From the NCBI GenBank assembly GCA_017632345.1, contig JAGBRL010000091.1:1-40931 (forward strand): a stretch of 40,931 bases of DNA, in the 5' to 3' direction. A model generated the notes under the pieces. The model did no database searches. It worked only from the letters and a program-made list of their open reading frames with translations, and had not been told where the DNA came from. The DNA is from Paludibacteraceae bacterium. GTDB taxonomy: Bacteria; Bacteroidota; Bacteroidia; Bacteroidales; Paludibacteraceae. The position numbers were made by a program, and so were the translations under genes. Below, piece by piece: positions 25,101 through 33,300 of the stretch (positions within the stretch are counted from its first letter, which is position 1; the number at the start of each line of letters is the position of its first letter).

Positions 25101-26048
25101 AAAGTCGTGAAAGACCGCCTCCATTTCGGCAGGCGTTTTTAACCACTCCTGCCTTGTGTACCGCATGTGCTCTTCAGACACTTTTTTTCCGGTCGATAGA
25201 CAGATAAGCATGTCGTGCGACTCGCCGTGATGCTCTTCCACGAAATGCACGTCGTTTGTCGCAATGATTTTTGTGTTTGTCTTCTTTGCAAGCTCTATAA
25301 GGTGCGGAATCACCATTTTTTGTCGTTCGTAGGTGGAGTAGTCTGCGTTCGGCTTGTCAGTCTTGTGTCTTTGAAGCTCGATGTAGAAATCATCGCCAAA
25401 AATCTTTTTGAACCACAACACGCTCTCTTCCGCCTCGTCCATTTTTCCAGCGATGATAAGTTGAGGCAGTTCGCCCCCAAGGCAAGCGGAGCAAACCACA
25501 AGCCCTTCGCTGTACTTTTCGAGCACCTCTTTATCTATACGCGGTCTGCCATAGTAACCGTCAATCCATGATATGGAGACAAGCTTACACAAGTTTTTAT
25601 AGCCGGTTTTGTTTTTGGCCAATAAAACGAGGTGATAGCCGCTACGGTCTATGATTTGCTCTTTTCCGGTCTCGGGGTTAATCATCTTCACGTCCTTGTC
25701 CTTGTCAGTCAGTTTTCGTCTCGCGCAATAAGCCTCCACGCCAAAGATTGGCTTGAACAGTCTGGACTTTGCCTTTGCTATGGCAGCCTCAGCTTCGGCA
25801 CGCTGTTCGGGAGTCGAGTTTTCGTCGGACAGGATTTTTTCCTTGTCTTTGATGACACCCTTGTGCTTTTTGTTGTTCTTGCTCACATAGTCCGTGAATT
25901 CCTTTATTCCGTACATCACCCCATGGTCAGTAAGCGCCATAGCCTGCATTCCGTTGTTGAGGCACTTTTCCACGAGGTCAGGCACTTTAGCCATGCCGTC
26001 CAGGATAGAGTAGTGCGAGTGCACGTGCAAATGTGTAAATTGAGCCAT
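22140..26048 (-). CDS. dnaE: DNA polymerase III subunit alpha (DnaE type)
   Basis: A 1302-residue replicative polymerase. The PHP domain starts at once with FTHLHVHSHYSILDGM. The catalytic core has GPGRGSAAGSVVAY and PDIDVDFDDDGR, with catalytic Asp508 and Asp510. VYQEQVMLLSRLLANFTRGQSDALRKAMGKK is the thumb/fingers block. A helix-hairpin-helix (LFGLGGVKGVGDGAVEAI) and an OB-fold region (LTLGGMVTGMRTGKTKKGNDFG) follow. The start at 26048 gives the standard MAQFTHLHVHS N-terminus. An open frame extends to 26201, but it crosses a -7 promoter box at 26087-26080, so it is not translated. It ends next to a strong shared terminator. Confidence 0.97.
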   Translation of the reverse strand: MAQFTHLHVHSHYSILDGMAKVPDLVEKCLNNGMQAMALTDHGVMYGIKEFTDYVSKNNKKHKGVIKDKEKILSDENSTPEQRAEAEAAIAKAKSRLFKPIFGVEAYCARRKLTDKDKDVKMINPETGKEQIIDRSGYHLVLLAKNKTGYKNLCKLVSISWIDGYYGRPRIDKEVLEKYSEGLVVCSACLGGELPQLIIAGKMDEAEESVLWFKKIFGDDFYIELQRHKTDKPNADYSTYERQKMVIPHLIELAKKTNTKIIATNDVHFVEEHHGESHDMLICLSTGKKVSEEHMRYTRQEWLKTPAEMEAVFHDFPEALSNTIEITDKIEEYSIDSGPLMPKFDIPEEFGTEEEYRKKFTDEDIFNEFTRDENGNVVLKQEEAEDKIKKLGGYEKLYRIKLEADYLAKLAWEGAHKRYGETLTDEQTERIIFELHIMKTMGFPGYFLIVQDYIRAAREELGVSVGPGRGSAAGSVVAYCLWITDVDPLKYDLLFERFLNPDRISLPDIDVDFDDDGRGEVLRWVTNKYGKEKVAHIITYGTMATKSSIKDVGRVLDIPLSEVNQIVNLIPDKFPDSFADPETKKVPKVNIKNCVKLVKELNLIRYEGDNDGHASMLEHAEELENTIRQTGVHACGVIIGADDLTKFAPLGVISDKVSGEDVLVTQYDGHYVESVGLIKMDFLGLKTLSIIKEAIKNIKKRHGIEIDIDKIPIDDKKTYELYCQGRTIGTFQFESPGMQKYLRELQPSVFEDLIAMNALYRPGPMDYIPDFIDRKLGRKPITYDIDIMEKYLKDTYGITVYQEQVMLLSRLLANFTRGQSDALRKAMGKKLIAVLNELKGKFMDGGTANGHDPKILEKIWADWEKFASYAFNKSHATCYSWVAYQTAYLKAHYPAEFMAANLTRSKDNITDVEKFMIECKAMGVSVKGPNVNESELNFTVNQAGEILFGLGGVKGVGDGAVEAIINERSKNGPYKSIFDFVERVNLSACNKKAVESLALAGAFDSLEDVYREQIMAINAKGEVVLDTLIRYGNKVQADIQSASNSLFGFDAIEIKKPDLPKVEKWAALERLNKERDLVGIYLSAHPLDEFSVILNYVCNTKLSDLNNPDIAATLKNKQLTLGGMVTGMRTGKTKKGNDFGILTVEDFSGSYDFAFFGQDYIKFANFFNYGLYLFINASYQEKQWAKNGEFEVKVNTIELLTEVKDSLIEKLTITIKDSSIDSIFTNDFVSLVKRRPADEDSLDSDGRAKQKRPVALYFRIIESSTGRHVDLHSRNTNVNIDKELVDYMEEQSNNNVFAFKFN

Positions 26049-26079
26049 ACCTATTCTAATTTGTTTTTTACTCCGTCTG

Positions 26080-26087
26080 CAAAAGTA
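26080..26087 (-). promoter_or_regulatory. -7 box of dnaE
   Basis: TACTTTTG on the minus strand, 32 bases before the ATG at 26048. Upstream is A/T-rich without a clear TTG box. Confidence 0.5.
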
Positions 26088-26544
26088 AGAGTTAAAATCT
26101 AAAAAAAAACATTTTGACGTTAGTTTAATTTTTTTTATTGAAGGCAAATGATTATTGAAGCGTGTTTTGATTATATTCGCGAAGGAACGATCTGAAGGCA
26201 ATTTGTATAAAAAGTAAGTCGAGAAGATTAAGGAAGATATTTTTTATAGATTGGAAGGGATACAGACGATTGTGTTTTGTGCCGATATTTTTATCATAAT
26301 TAATGCTACAAAATTTAAAGCCTTATGCTGTATAACAAGAAAATGTTCTGCTTTTTAGGCGGAAATGACGTGCATAGAACGTTGTTTGGGTATTTTTAGA
26401 CAAGATTGATTTTTTGAGAGGCGTTATCTCTGATTTATGAGTTTTTATATCAAAAAAAGCCCATTTCATCGAAAAAAACGACGTTGTTTTGCAAATATTA
26501 TAAATTCTGATACATAAATCATAAAGCGTTATTCGGACATTTGA
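26088..26544. other. AT-rich intergenic region, no gene seen
   Basis: Upstream of both dnaE and the xylanase gene. No convincing reading frame. The only structure noted is a 9-bp inverted pair, TGATTTATG (26431-26439) and CATAAATCA (26513-26521), about 73 bp apart, lying just before the xylanase -7 box. It could be a regulator site. Confidence 0.4.
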
Positions 26545-26552
26545 TAAGTTTG
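26545..26552 (+). promoter_or_regulatory. -7 box of the GH30-GH43 gene
   Basis: TAAGTTTG at 26545-26552, implying a leader of about 135 bases before the ATG at 26694. No TTG is correctly placed upstream, as might be expected for an activator-dependent promoter. Confidence 0.45.
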
Positions 26553-26693
26553 CGGCAGTTAAAAACGAACCAAGAACGGATTATAGATTATAGACTAGTT
26601 TGAGTTGAAGATATTAGTTGTGTTGAAGAATAGAAATGTAGATAAGATTAAAAAAAGAAAATTTAGATTGTTTTATATTTAAGGGGAAACATT

Positions 26694-29600
26694 ATGAAAA
26701 ACACAATTAAAAAAGGTCTGTTGCAGTTGTGCGCTATGTGCGGTGTTTTCGCGGCGAATGCTCAGGTTGCGAACATAGACTTGACAGACGAAAAACAGAC
26801 AGTGCGCGGTTTTGGTGGTATAAACCATCCGGTTTGGATTGCCGACTTGACTGCGGAGCAGTGCAGCACTGCGTTTGGAAATGGCGACGACCAGTTGGGC
26901 TTCAGTATTCTGCGAGTATGGGTGAGCGACAACAAGGACCAATGGTCTCGCGAGTTGACAACTGCAAAGAGGGCTGCAGGTCTGGGAGCTATCGTATTTG
27001 CTACGCCTTGGAATCCGCCGGCAGGCATGACGGAGACGGTTAGCAGAAACGGGCGAAACGAGAAACGTTTGAAGTATGGTTCTTATCAAGATTATACAGA
27101 CCATCTGAACGCGTTTAACGATTATATGTATGAAAACGGAGTCTCGCTGCACGGTATTTCGTTTGCTAACGAGCCGGATTACGGGCACGACTGGACATGG
27201 TACAGTGTGGACGAGGTTTACAATTATACAAAAAATTATGCGGGGCAGCTTCGCAAAAACGGCGCGAAGGTGATTACCGCCGAGTCGTTCGCTTACTCTA
27301 AAGGGTATTATGACAAGATACTTAACGATGCGAACGCTCTGAAGAACATTGACATTATTGGAACTCACTTTTATGCGAGTGACGCTAATACGCCGAACTC
27401 CTTCTTCCAGTATCCGCTTGCAGACCAGAAGGCTGCGGATAAAGAACGCTGGATGACGGAGCATTACACTACGAGCGAGACCAGCACAACCGATCAGGTC
27501 ACTGCAGACCTTTGGCCGCTTGCGCTTGACGTCTCTTACGAAATTCACCGAGCTATGGTGGAGGGGAATTTCAACGCTTACGTGTGGTGGTATATTCGTC
27601 GTCATTACGGCCCTATAAAGGAAGACGGCAAGATTAGCAAGCGTGGTTACTGCATGGCGCAGTACTCTAAGTTTGTGCGTCCGGGCTACGTGAGAGTGGA
27701 GGCAGACAGCAATCCTACTTATAACGTGTATGTCTCTGCTTACAAGAAGAACGACGATGTGGTGATTGTGGCAGTGAACAGAAGCACGGTGTCTAAAACT
27801 CTGACGTTCTCTGTGCCTGGCACTAAGGTGAAAAACTGGACTCCTTACGTCACTTCTGGCTCGAAGAACTTGGCTAAGGGCAGTGACGTGGCTGCGGCAG
27901 ACGGCTCATTTCAAATCACTCTCGAACCGCAAAGTACGACTACTTTCGTAGGAAAGGCTACAGCTGGAGGCAACGAGGTGGTGGAACCGGAACAGCCTGA
28001 GACAACAGACGATCCGAGCAAGGCTTTTGAAGGTGTGGCTTTGACTAAGGGCTATAAGGACCAGAGCAACCATAACACGCTTATGACGCAGCGTTTCGGC
28101 GCTGACCCGTATGCAATGGTCTATAACGACGAGGTCTTTGTTTATATGACTAATGATGTCTATGAGTATGACGCGAATGGTAATTTGACGACTAACAGTT
28201 ATGGTAAAATTAACACCATCAACTGCATCTCGTCTAAAGATATGGTCAATTGGACTGACCATGGTAGCATGAATATTGCAGGGCGAAACAATAGTGCCGG
28301 TGCTGCGAAATGGGCAACCTGCTCTTGGGCTCCGTCGGCAATGCATGCGAAGGTGGACGGAAAGGATAAGTTCTTCTTGTATTTCGCAAACAACGGAAGC
28401 GGAATCGGGGTGGTCACAAGCGATACTCCTTATGGCCCTTGGACTGATCCGATTGGAAAGGAGCTTGTGTCGAGAAACACGCCAACTTGCTCTACTGTGA
28501 ACTGGCTCTTTGACCCTGCGGTCTTGATGGATGACGACGGTACTGCTTATTTGTACTTCGGTGGCGGAGTGCCTACGGGCAAGGAGGCTGATCCGGGAAC
28601 TGCCAGAGTGGTCAAATTGGGTAAAGATTATATCTCGCTCGACGGTAGTCCGGTGGCTATCAATCCGCCTTACCTCTTCGAGGATGCGGGAGCGAACAAG
28701 GTTGGAGACAAGTATCTGTACAGCTACTGCTCTAACTGGAACTGCAAGAACGACCCTATGTCTAACGCGCAGATCTGTTACATGACAAGTGATAGTCCGA
28801 TGGGACCTTTCACATATACTGGAATGGTGTTCAAAAACCCGGGAGATTTCTTCTCAGGAAGCTGGGGCAACAACCACCATGCGATCTTTGAATTTAAAGA
28901 TAAGTGGTACATCACCTATCATGCGCTGGTGCTGCAGAACAATATGGGTATCGAGGGCGGCTACCGTTCTACTCATATAGATTATATTCCGGTGGACGAG
29001 TCTAAATCGACTATCGGTCAGGCTAAGGGCACTTTGGCTGGTGTTGAGCAGGTGCAGGCTCTCAATCCGTTCGTGAAGACGGAAGCCGAAACGATGGCTT
29101 GGATGGGCGGTATAAATACTAAGGAAGGCGGCTCCAATATGCTCGTGACTTCTATAAGCAAGGGCGACTGGATTGGTGTTTCTGGTGTGGACTTCGGCAG
29201 TGGCGCTAATAAGTTTATCGCTAACGTATCTTCTAATGCGAAGGCTGTTATCAAGATTTGTATTGACAAACCGGATGGAGATGTGATAGGTTATGCGCAA
29301 GTGCCAGATACTGACGGAAAGCTGACAACGATTACCGCAAATCTCTCAACCTTGGTTAGCGGCGAGCATGATTTGTTCTTCGTCTTCTCTGGTGAGTTCG
29401 AGTTTGACTACTGGATGTTTGGTGTGGCTGAGGAGCAAGGTCCTTACGAAGGTGTTGCGCAGACTATTCCGGGGGTAATCGAGGCTGAACGTTATGACAC
29501 AGGTGGCGAAGGTGTCGCTTATCATGACGAGGAAGTTGAAAATAAGAGCGGAGCGTTCCGTAACGACGGCGTGGATGTGGAAGGTGATGACGAAGCTGGT

Positions 29601-30104
29601 TACAAGGTGGGATGGACTATCAGCGGTGAATGGCTCTCTTATACTGTAGATGTTAAAGAGACGGCTGTGTATAATTGGACGGCTACGGTCTCTTCTGCTA
29701 ATGATAACGCTTCTTTCCGTATGTTCTTGGATGGCGAGGAGATTGCAGACCTCGTGGAAGTGCCGAATACGGAAGACTGGGGCGTATATGCGGAGGTGTC
29801 TGGCAAAACTGCAGAACTGTCTGCTGGAACGCATCTGCTGAAGATTTATATAGAAGGCAGCTGGTTCAATTTGGACAAGATTGTGTTTGCCGGCGGCAGC
29901 GCGACTGAGTCTGGCTTGGTTTTGAACAACGAGCCGATGTGCGGTGTCTTTGATGTGTTCTCTCTTCAGGGTATTTGTCTGAAGACGGTTAGCATTGAGG
30001 ATGGTGATGTTAAGACGGCTCTCGAGGCTGCAGGATTTGCGGACGGTGTTTATCTGCTTCGCTCTAAAGACGGCAATCTGTCAAGATTGGCTGTTGTTAA
30101 GTAA
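26694..30104 (+). CDS. Bifunctional secreted xylan-degrading enzyme: GH30 subfamily 8-type glucuronoxylanase, GH43, two CBM6-like modules
   Basis: A 1136-residue protein. Signal peptide (1 to about 23). GH30 domain (about 24-425): acid/base Glu160 in SFANEPDYG, nucleophile Glu256 in RWMTEHYT, and WWYIRRHYGPIKEDGKISKR and SKFVRPGYVRV, which closely match Bacillus XynC-type (subfamily 8) enzymes that cut xylan next to glucuronic-acid branches. An acidic Pro-rich linker (about 425-445) follows. GH43 (about 445-785): D471 in GADPYAMVY, D607 in LFDPAVLMDDDG and E663 in YLFEDAG, like arabinoxylan arabinofuranohydrolases. CBM6-like modules at about 790-908 (KTEAETMAWMGG) and 925-1068 (VIEAERYDTGGEGVAYHD). 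The C-terminus (about 1078-1136) resembles a sorting domain (DVFSLQG...GVYLLRSKDG). Together it should cleave glucurono-arabinoxylan backbones and remove arabinose. Next gene is a hybrid sensor that probably controls it. Confidence 0.88.
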   Translation: MKNTIKKGLLQLCAMCGVFAANAQVANIDLTDEKQTVRGFGGINHPVWIADLTAEQCSTAFGNGDDQLGFSILRVWVSDNKDQWSRELTTAKRAAGLGAIVFATPWNPPAGMTETVSRNGRNEKRLKYGSYQDYTDHLNAFNDYMYENGVSLHGISFANEPDYGHDWTWYSVDEVYNYTKNYAGQLRKNGAKVITAESFAYSKGYYDKILNDANALKNIDIIGTHFYASDANTPNSFFQYPLADQKAADKERWMTEHYTTSETSTTDQVTADLWPLALDVSYEIHRAMVEGNFNAYVWWYIRRHYGPIKEDGKISKRGYCMAQYSKFVRPGYVRVEADSNPTYNVYVSAYKKNDDVVIVAVNRSTVSKTLTFSVPGTKVKNWTPYVTSGSKNLAKGSDVAAADGSFQITLEPQSTTTFVGKATAGGNEVVEPEQPETTDDPSKAFEGVALTKGYKDQSNHNTLMTQRFGADPYAMVYNDEVFVYMTNDVYEYDANGNLTTNSYGKINTINCISSKDMVNWTDHGSMNIAGRNNSAGAAKWATCSWAPSAMHAKVDGKDKFFLYFANNGSGIGVVTSDTPYGPWTDPIGKELVSRNTPTCSTVNWLFDPAVLMDDDGTAYLYFGGGVPTGKEADPGTARVVKLGKDYISLDGSPVAINPPYLFEDAGANKVGDKYLYSYCSNWNCKNDPMSNAQICYMTSDSPMGPFTYTGMVFKNPGDFFSGSWGNNHHAIFEFKDKWYITYHALVLQNNMGIEGGYRSTHIDYIPVDESKSTIGQAKGTLAGVEQVQALNPFVKTEAETMAWMGGINTKEGGSNMLVTSISKGDWIGVSGVDFGSGANKFIANVSSNAKAVIKICIDKPDGDVIGYAQVPDTDGKLTTITANLSTLVSGEHDLFFVFSGEFEFDYWMFGVAEEQGPYEGVAQTIPGVIEAERYDTGGEGVAYHDEEVENKSGAFRNDGVDVEGDDEAGYKVGWTISGEWLSYTVDVKETAVYNWTATVSSANDNASFRMFLDGEEIADLVEVPNTEDWGVYAEVSGKTAELSAGTHLLKIYIEGSWFNLDKIVFAGGSATESGLVLNNEPMCGVFDVFSLQGICLKTVSIEDGDVKTALEAAGFADGVYLLRSKDGNLSRLAVVK

Positions 30105-30144
30105 GACTGTGTTTTTTTAATGTAATATTGTAATTTGTGGTGTT

Positions 30145-30183
30145 GGCTGCGCTGCTCGTGTTGAGTAGTGCAGCCTTTTTTTT
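30145..30183 (+). terminator. Terminator of the GH30-GH43 gene
   Basis: A 13-bp stem (30145-30157 / 30163-30175, with G-T pairs), a 5-base loop and a run of eight T from 30176. It separates the enzyme gene from the sensor gene. Confidence 0.88.
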
Positions 30184-30294
30184 ATCTGCGGATATGTGTT
30201 TGTTAGAAAGATTGTCCTCTGTTTAGTGTATAAAAAGCCGGGGGAAATGTATTGTTTTTTTTGCAGATTCTGCGTGTTGAACAGATATTTTTTC

Positions 30295-30302
30295 TATATT
30301 TG
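30295..30302 (+). promoter_or_regulatory. -7 box immediately before the hybrid sensor start codon
   Basis: TATATTTG ends only six bases before the ATG at 30309, so the transcript would start at or next to the start codon (possible leaderless mRNA). No well-spaced -33 box. Confidence 0.45.
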
Positions 30303-30308
30303 CGAATC

Positions 30309-33300
30309 ATGCGGAAACACATACTTGCAATATTACTTTTACTTTTGCTGAACTGCGGTTTGAATGCACAGGAGTTAGGAAGGTTTGACCATTATTCAAC
30401 TAAAGAGGGTCTAATCTCTAATCGTGTGTTTGGCTTGACGAAGGACGCTGACGGCTTTGTGTGGGCTGCTACGGACTTCGGGCTGGAGCGTTTTGACGGA
30501 CAGTTTTTTAAGCATTATAAAAAGTCTGTGTATGAAGAGATGCCTCGTGAGAATTTTCAGTTTGTCTCATCTTTCGAAAACGGAAACCTTTGTGCCGGCG
30601 GCTATAACGGATTGTTGCTGGAATACGATATGCGTGCCGATTCCTTCAGGAACGTGATGCCGGAAGAGTTTAACTCGTCTTTTTTCAAAGAGTCCATAGA
30701 TTTGTATAAGGATGATAAAGGCAACTATTATCTTTTCACAAGTGCCGGTATTTACCCGTACAGCAAGACTGAACGCGTGTTTTCAAGCAATTCTCCTATC
30801 TTCAAGGCCACAAAAGATTTTTATGTCTGCGCAATGTTCATCGACAAGTATGACAGGGTGTGGGCAGGGTCGGTCGATTCGGTCTGCGTGTTCGACAAGG
30901 CGGGCAATAAAGTTGAGCTGGACATGGGAGAGAAACGTTCTTTCGGATTTATCAAAGGGTTTATTTATGAGGACGATAAACTGTATATGACGACGCAGGC
31001 TAACGAAATGCTGGTGTTCGACATAACGGAGGGGAAAATAAGCAAGCCCAAAATAGTGTCTGTGCCGTTTGCAAATGTGTCTAAGGTGATGCGGGACAAG
31101 ACTGGCAGGTACTGGTTCGCTACTGACGGTGACGGTCTTTGGCACACTTCCGGCTCTCAGATTAAAGACCTTAAGTTCTTGTCGGTCATGCCGTTCGATG
31201 CGCAGCACGACGAGTTTAGAAAGATTTATGCAATTACGGAAGATAACATGGGCGATATTTGGGTCGGCACGCAAAATTCAGGTGTGTGGCGATATAGAAT
31301 CAATGACCAGAAGGTCATGACCATGTCCGAAAATTACGGATTCCCAGCTTCGGTCTGCTCCTCGTTCCTGGAGGATAACGGAACGTTGTACGTCGGTTCT
31401 GACGGTATAGGAATCTTTTCTATGCCGCTTGACTTCTCCAAATTCAGCCTGAAAAAATTTGATAACAACAATATCCTGCACATGACAAAGACTCCGGACG
31501 GCGAGCTTTGGGTGGCAACTTGGGGTGGTGGCGTCTTCCGTGTCAACTTGGAGAACGGAAATGTGATAAACGAGCCGTTTGATGGTATTGAGAATCCGTG
31601 CAAGTGCTACTTTAGCATTTGCTCTTTTGGCGACGAAATGTATGCTTGTACCGCTGGCGACGGACTTTACATGAGAAAGGGCGGGGCGAACTGGTCGCGC
31701 GTGCCTTTGGAGGGCGACACGCTTTCGAGACAGTCCAACAGGTGGGTGTATCATGTGTGCGAAGGGCGAGATGGTGTACGATGGGTTATCTCTACAAATA
31801 CACTGTGGTGGCTAAAGGATGGTAAGGCTCGCGCCACTTTGCCTGACGTGAATATTGTAAAGTCGTATGTCCCGCTTAGCGTGAACGACGGGGTTTGCGA
31901 CGAGGATGGATATTTCTTTGCGGCTACCAGTTCCGGTGTGCTCAAATTTGCCCCGGACGGCTCTTCTTACGAAAAGCTGGACTTCTTGCCGGACGTGGGA
32001 TTCAGCACTATTCTTCGTGACAATGACGGGCTTTTCTGGGTTGCCGGCAGTAACTATGTGTACTCTTTTGATTATAAGAAAAAAACAGTGTGGAAACTGC
32101 CTGGCGACTATGAAAACTTGCCGAATTACTATTTTTATAGCAGGTCTGGAATTAAAGATTCTAACGGAATTTTGCATCTCGGCACAAACGGTGGCTTTCT
32201 CTCTTTTAACCCGGAAAAGCTTGCGGATGCCGATGAAATTGAACTGTTCCGCTTTTCTGACTTGTATATCTCTGAAGAGAAGGTGAAAAAGGGCGAGGGG
32301 GTGCTGGCTAACGGCGACTTGAACGCTCTTGATAAGCTGACGTTGGATTATGACAAGTCTAATGTGACGATATGTTTTGACTTGATTGACTTCTCTGACT
32401 TTGACTGCGTGCAGCTTCGGTATAGGCTGGAGGGCGTTTCGGATAAGTGGATTGAACTTGGGAGATGTCGCAGCGTGAACTTTACGCATATCCCTGAGGG
32501 GTCTTGCAGGCTGGTGGTTGAGGCGTATCGTACAAGTCTTGACAGCAAGTCTAAAACTATAGTTCTGAACATAGAGGTCAGACCGCCTTGGTGGAACACG
32601 ATATGGTTCAAGTTAGTTTTGATTCTGGCGGTCGCGCTTGCTGTGTATCTCTATTTTTACGCAAGGACGAAAAGGCTTGTGCAGGAACAGAAAATTTTGA
32701 GCGACAAGGTGGACGAGAGGACCGTGGAACTGAGCCAGGCTCTGAACGAAAAGGATAGGCTTATCTCTGTGGTGGGGCATGACTTGAAGAACCCGATGTT
32801 CGCGATTGTGACCGCTTTGGAAAGCCTGAAGGACAAAGGGTCGGTCTCTACTGCTGAGGATTTTAAAGTGCTCGGTGATGTGCTTGGTTCTGCCAAAACG
32901 TTGCAGGGCGAAATGGTTAAGTTGCTCGATTGGGCTAATGCAGGACAAAAGGATATTGTATGCAAAAAAACAGATGCTTCGGTGGAATTGTCTGTCGATA
33001 ATGCGTATCTGCTTCTGAAGGATTTGTTGGAAAAGAAAAAACAGCTCTTCTGCAAAGATATTAATCTGGAACATTTCGCTTTTGTTGATGAGAGAATGTT
33101 AGAAATCGTCTTGCGTAATGTGCTTAATAACGCCATCAAGTTTACTCCTGAAGGTGGACGTATCGAGGTTATTGCCAAAGAGCAGGAGGATGTGATTGTG
33201 GTTGAGGTAAAGGATAGCGGCGTGGGCATGTCCGAAGAGAAGGTGAAGAAATTGCTCTCTTCCGGGAAAAACGAAAGCTCGGCCGGAACTAATGGAGAGC

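Noticed and set aside
26049..26201. 51-codon N-terminal extension of dnaE to an ATG at 26201
   Set aside because: It crosses a -7 promoter box and lacks similarity to the family start MAQFTHLHVHS.
28199..28500. Possible programmed frameshift in the GH43 region
   Set aside because: The main frame is continuous with all catalytic residues; other frames are shadows.
30252..30308. 19-codon extension of the hybrid sensor
   Set aside because: The signal peptide begins at the ATG at 30309 and a promoter box lies within the extension.
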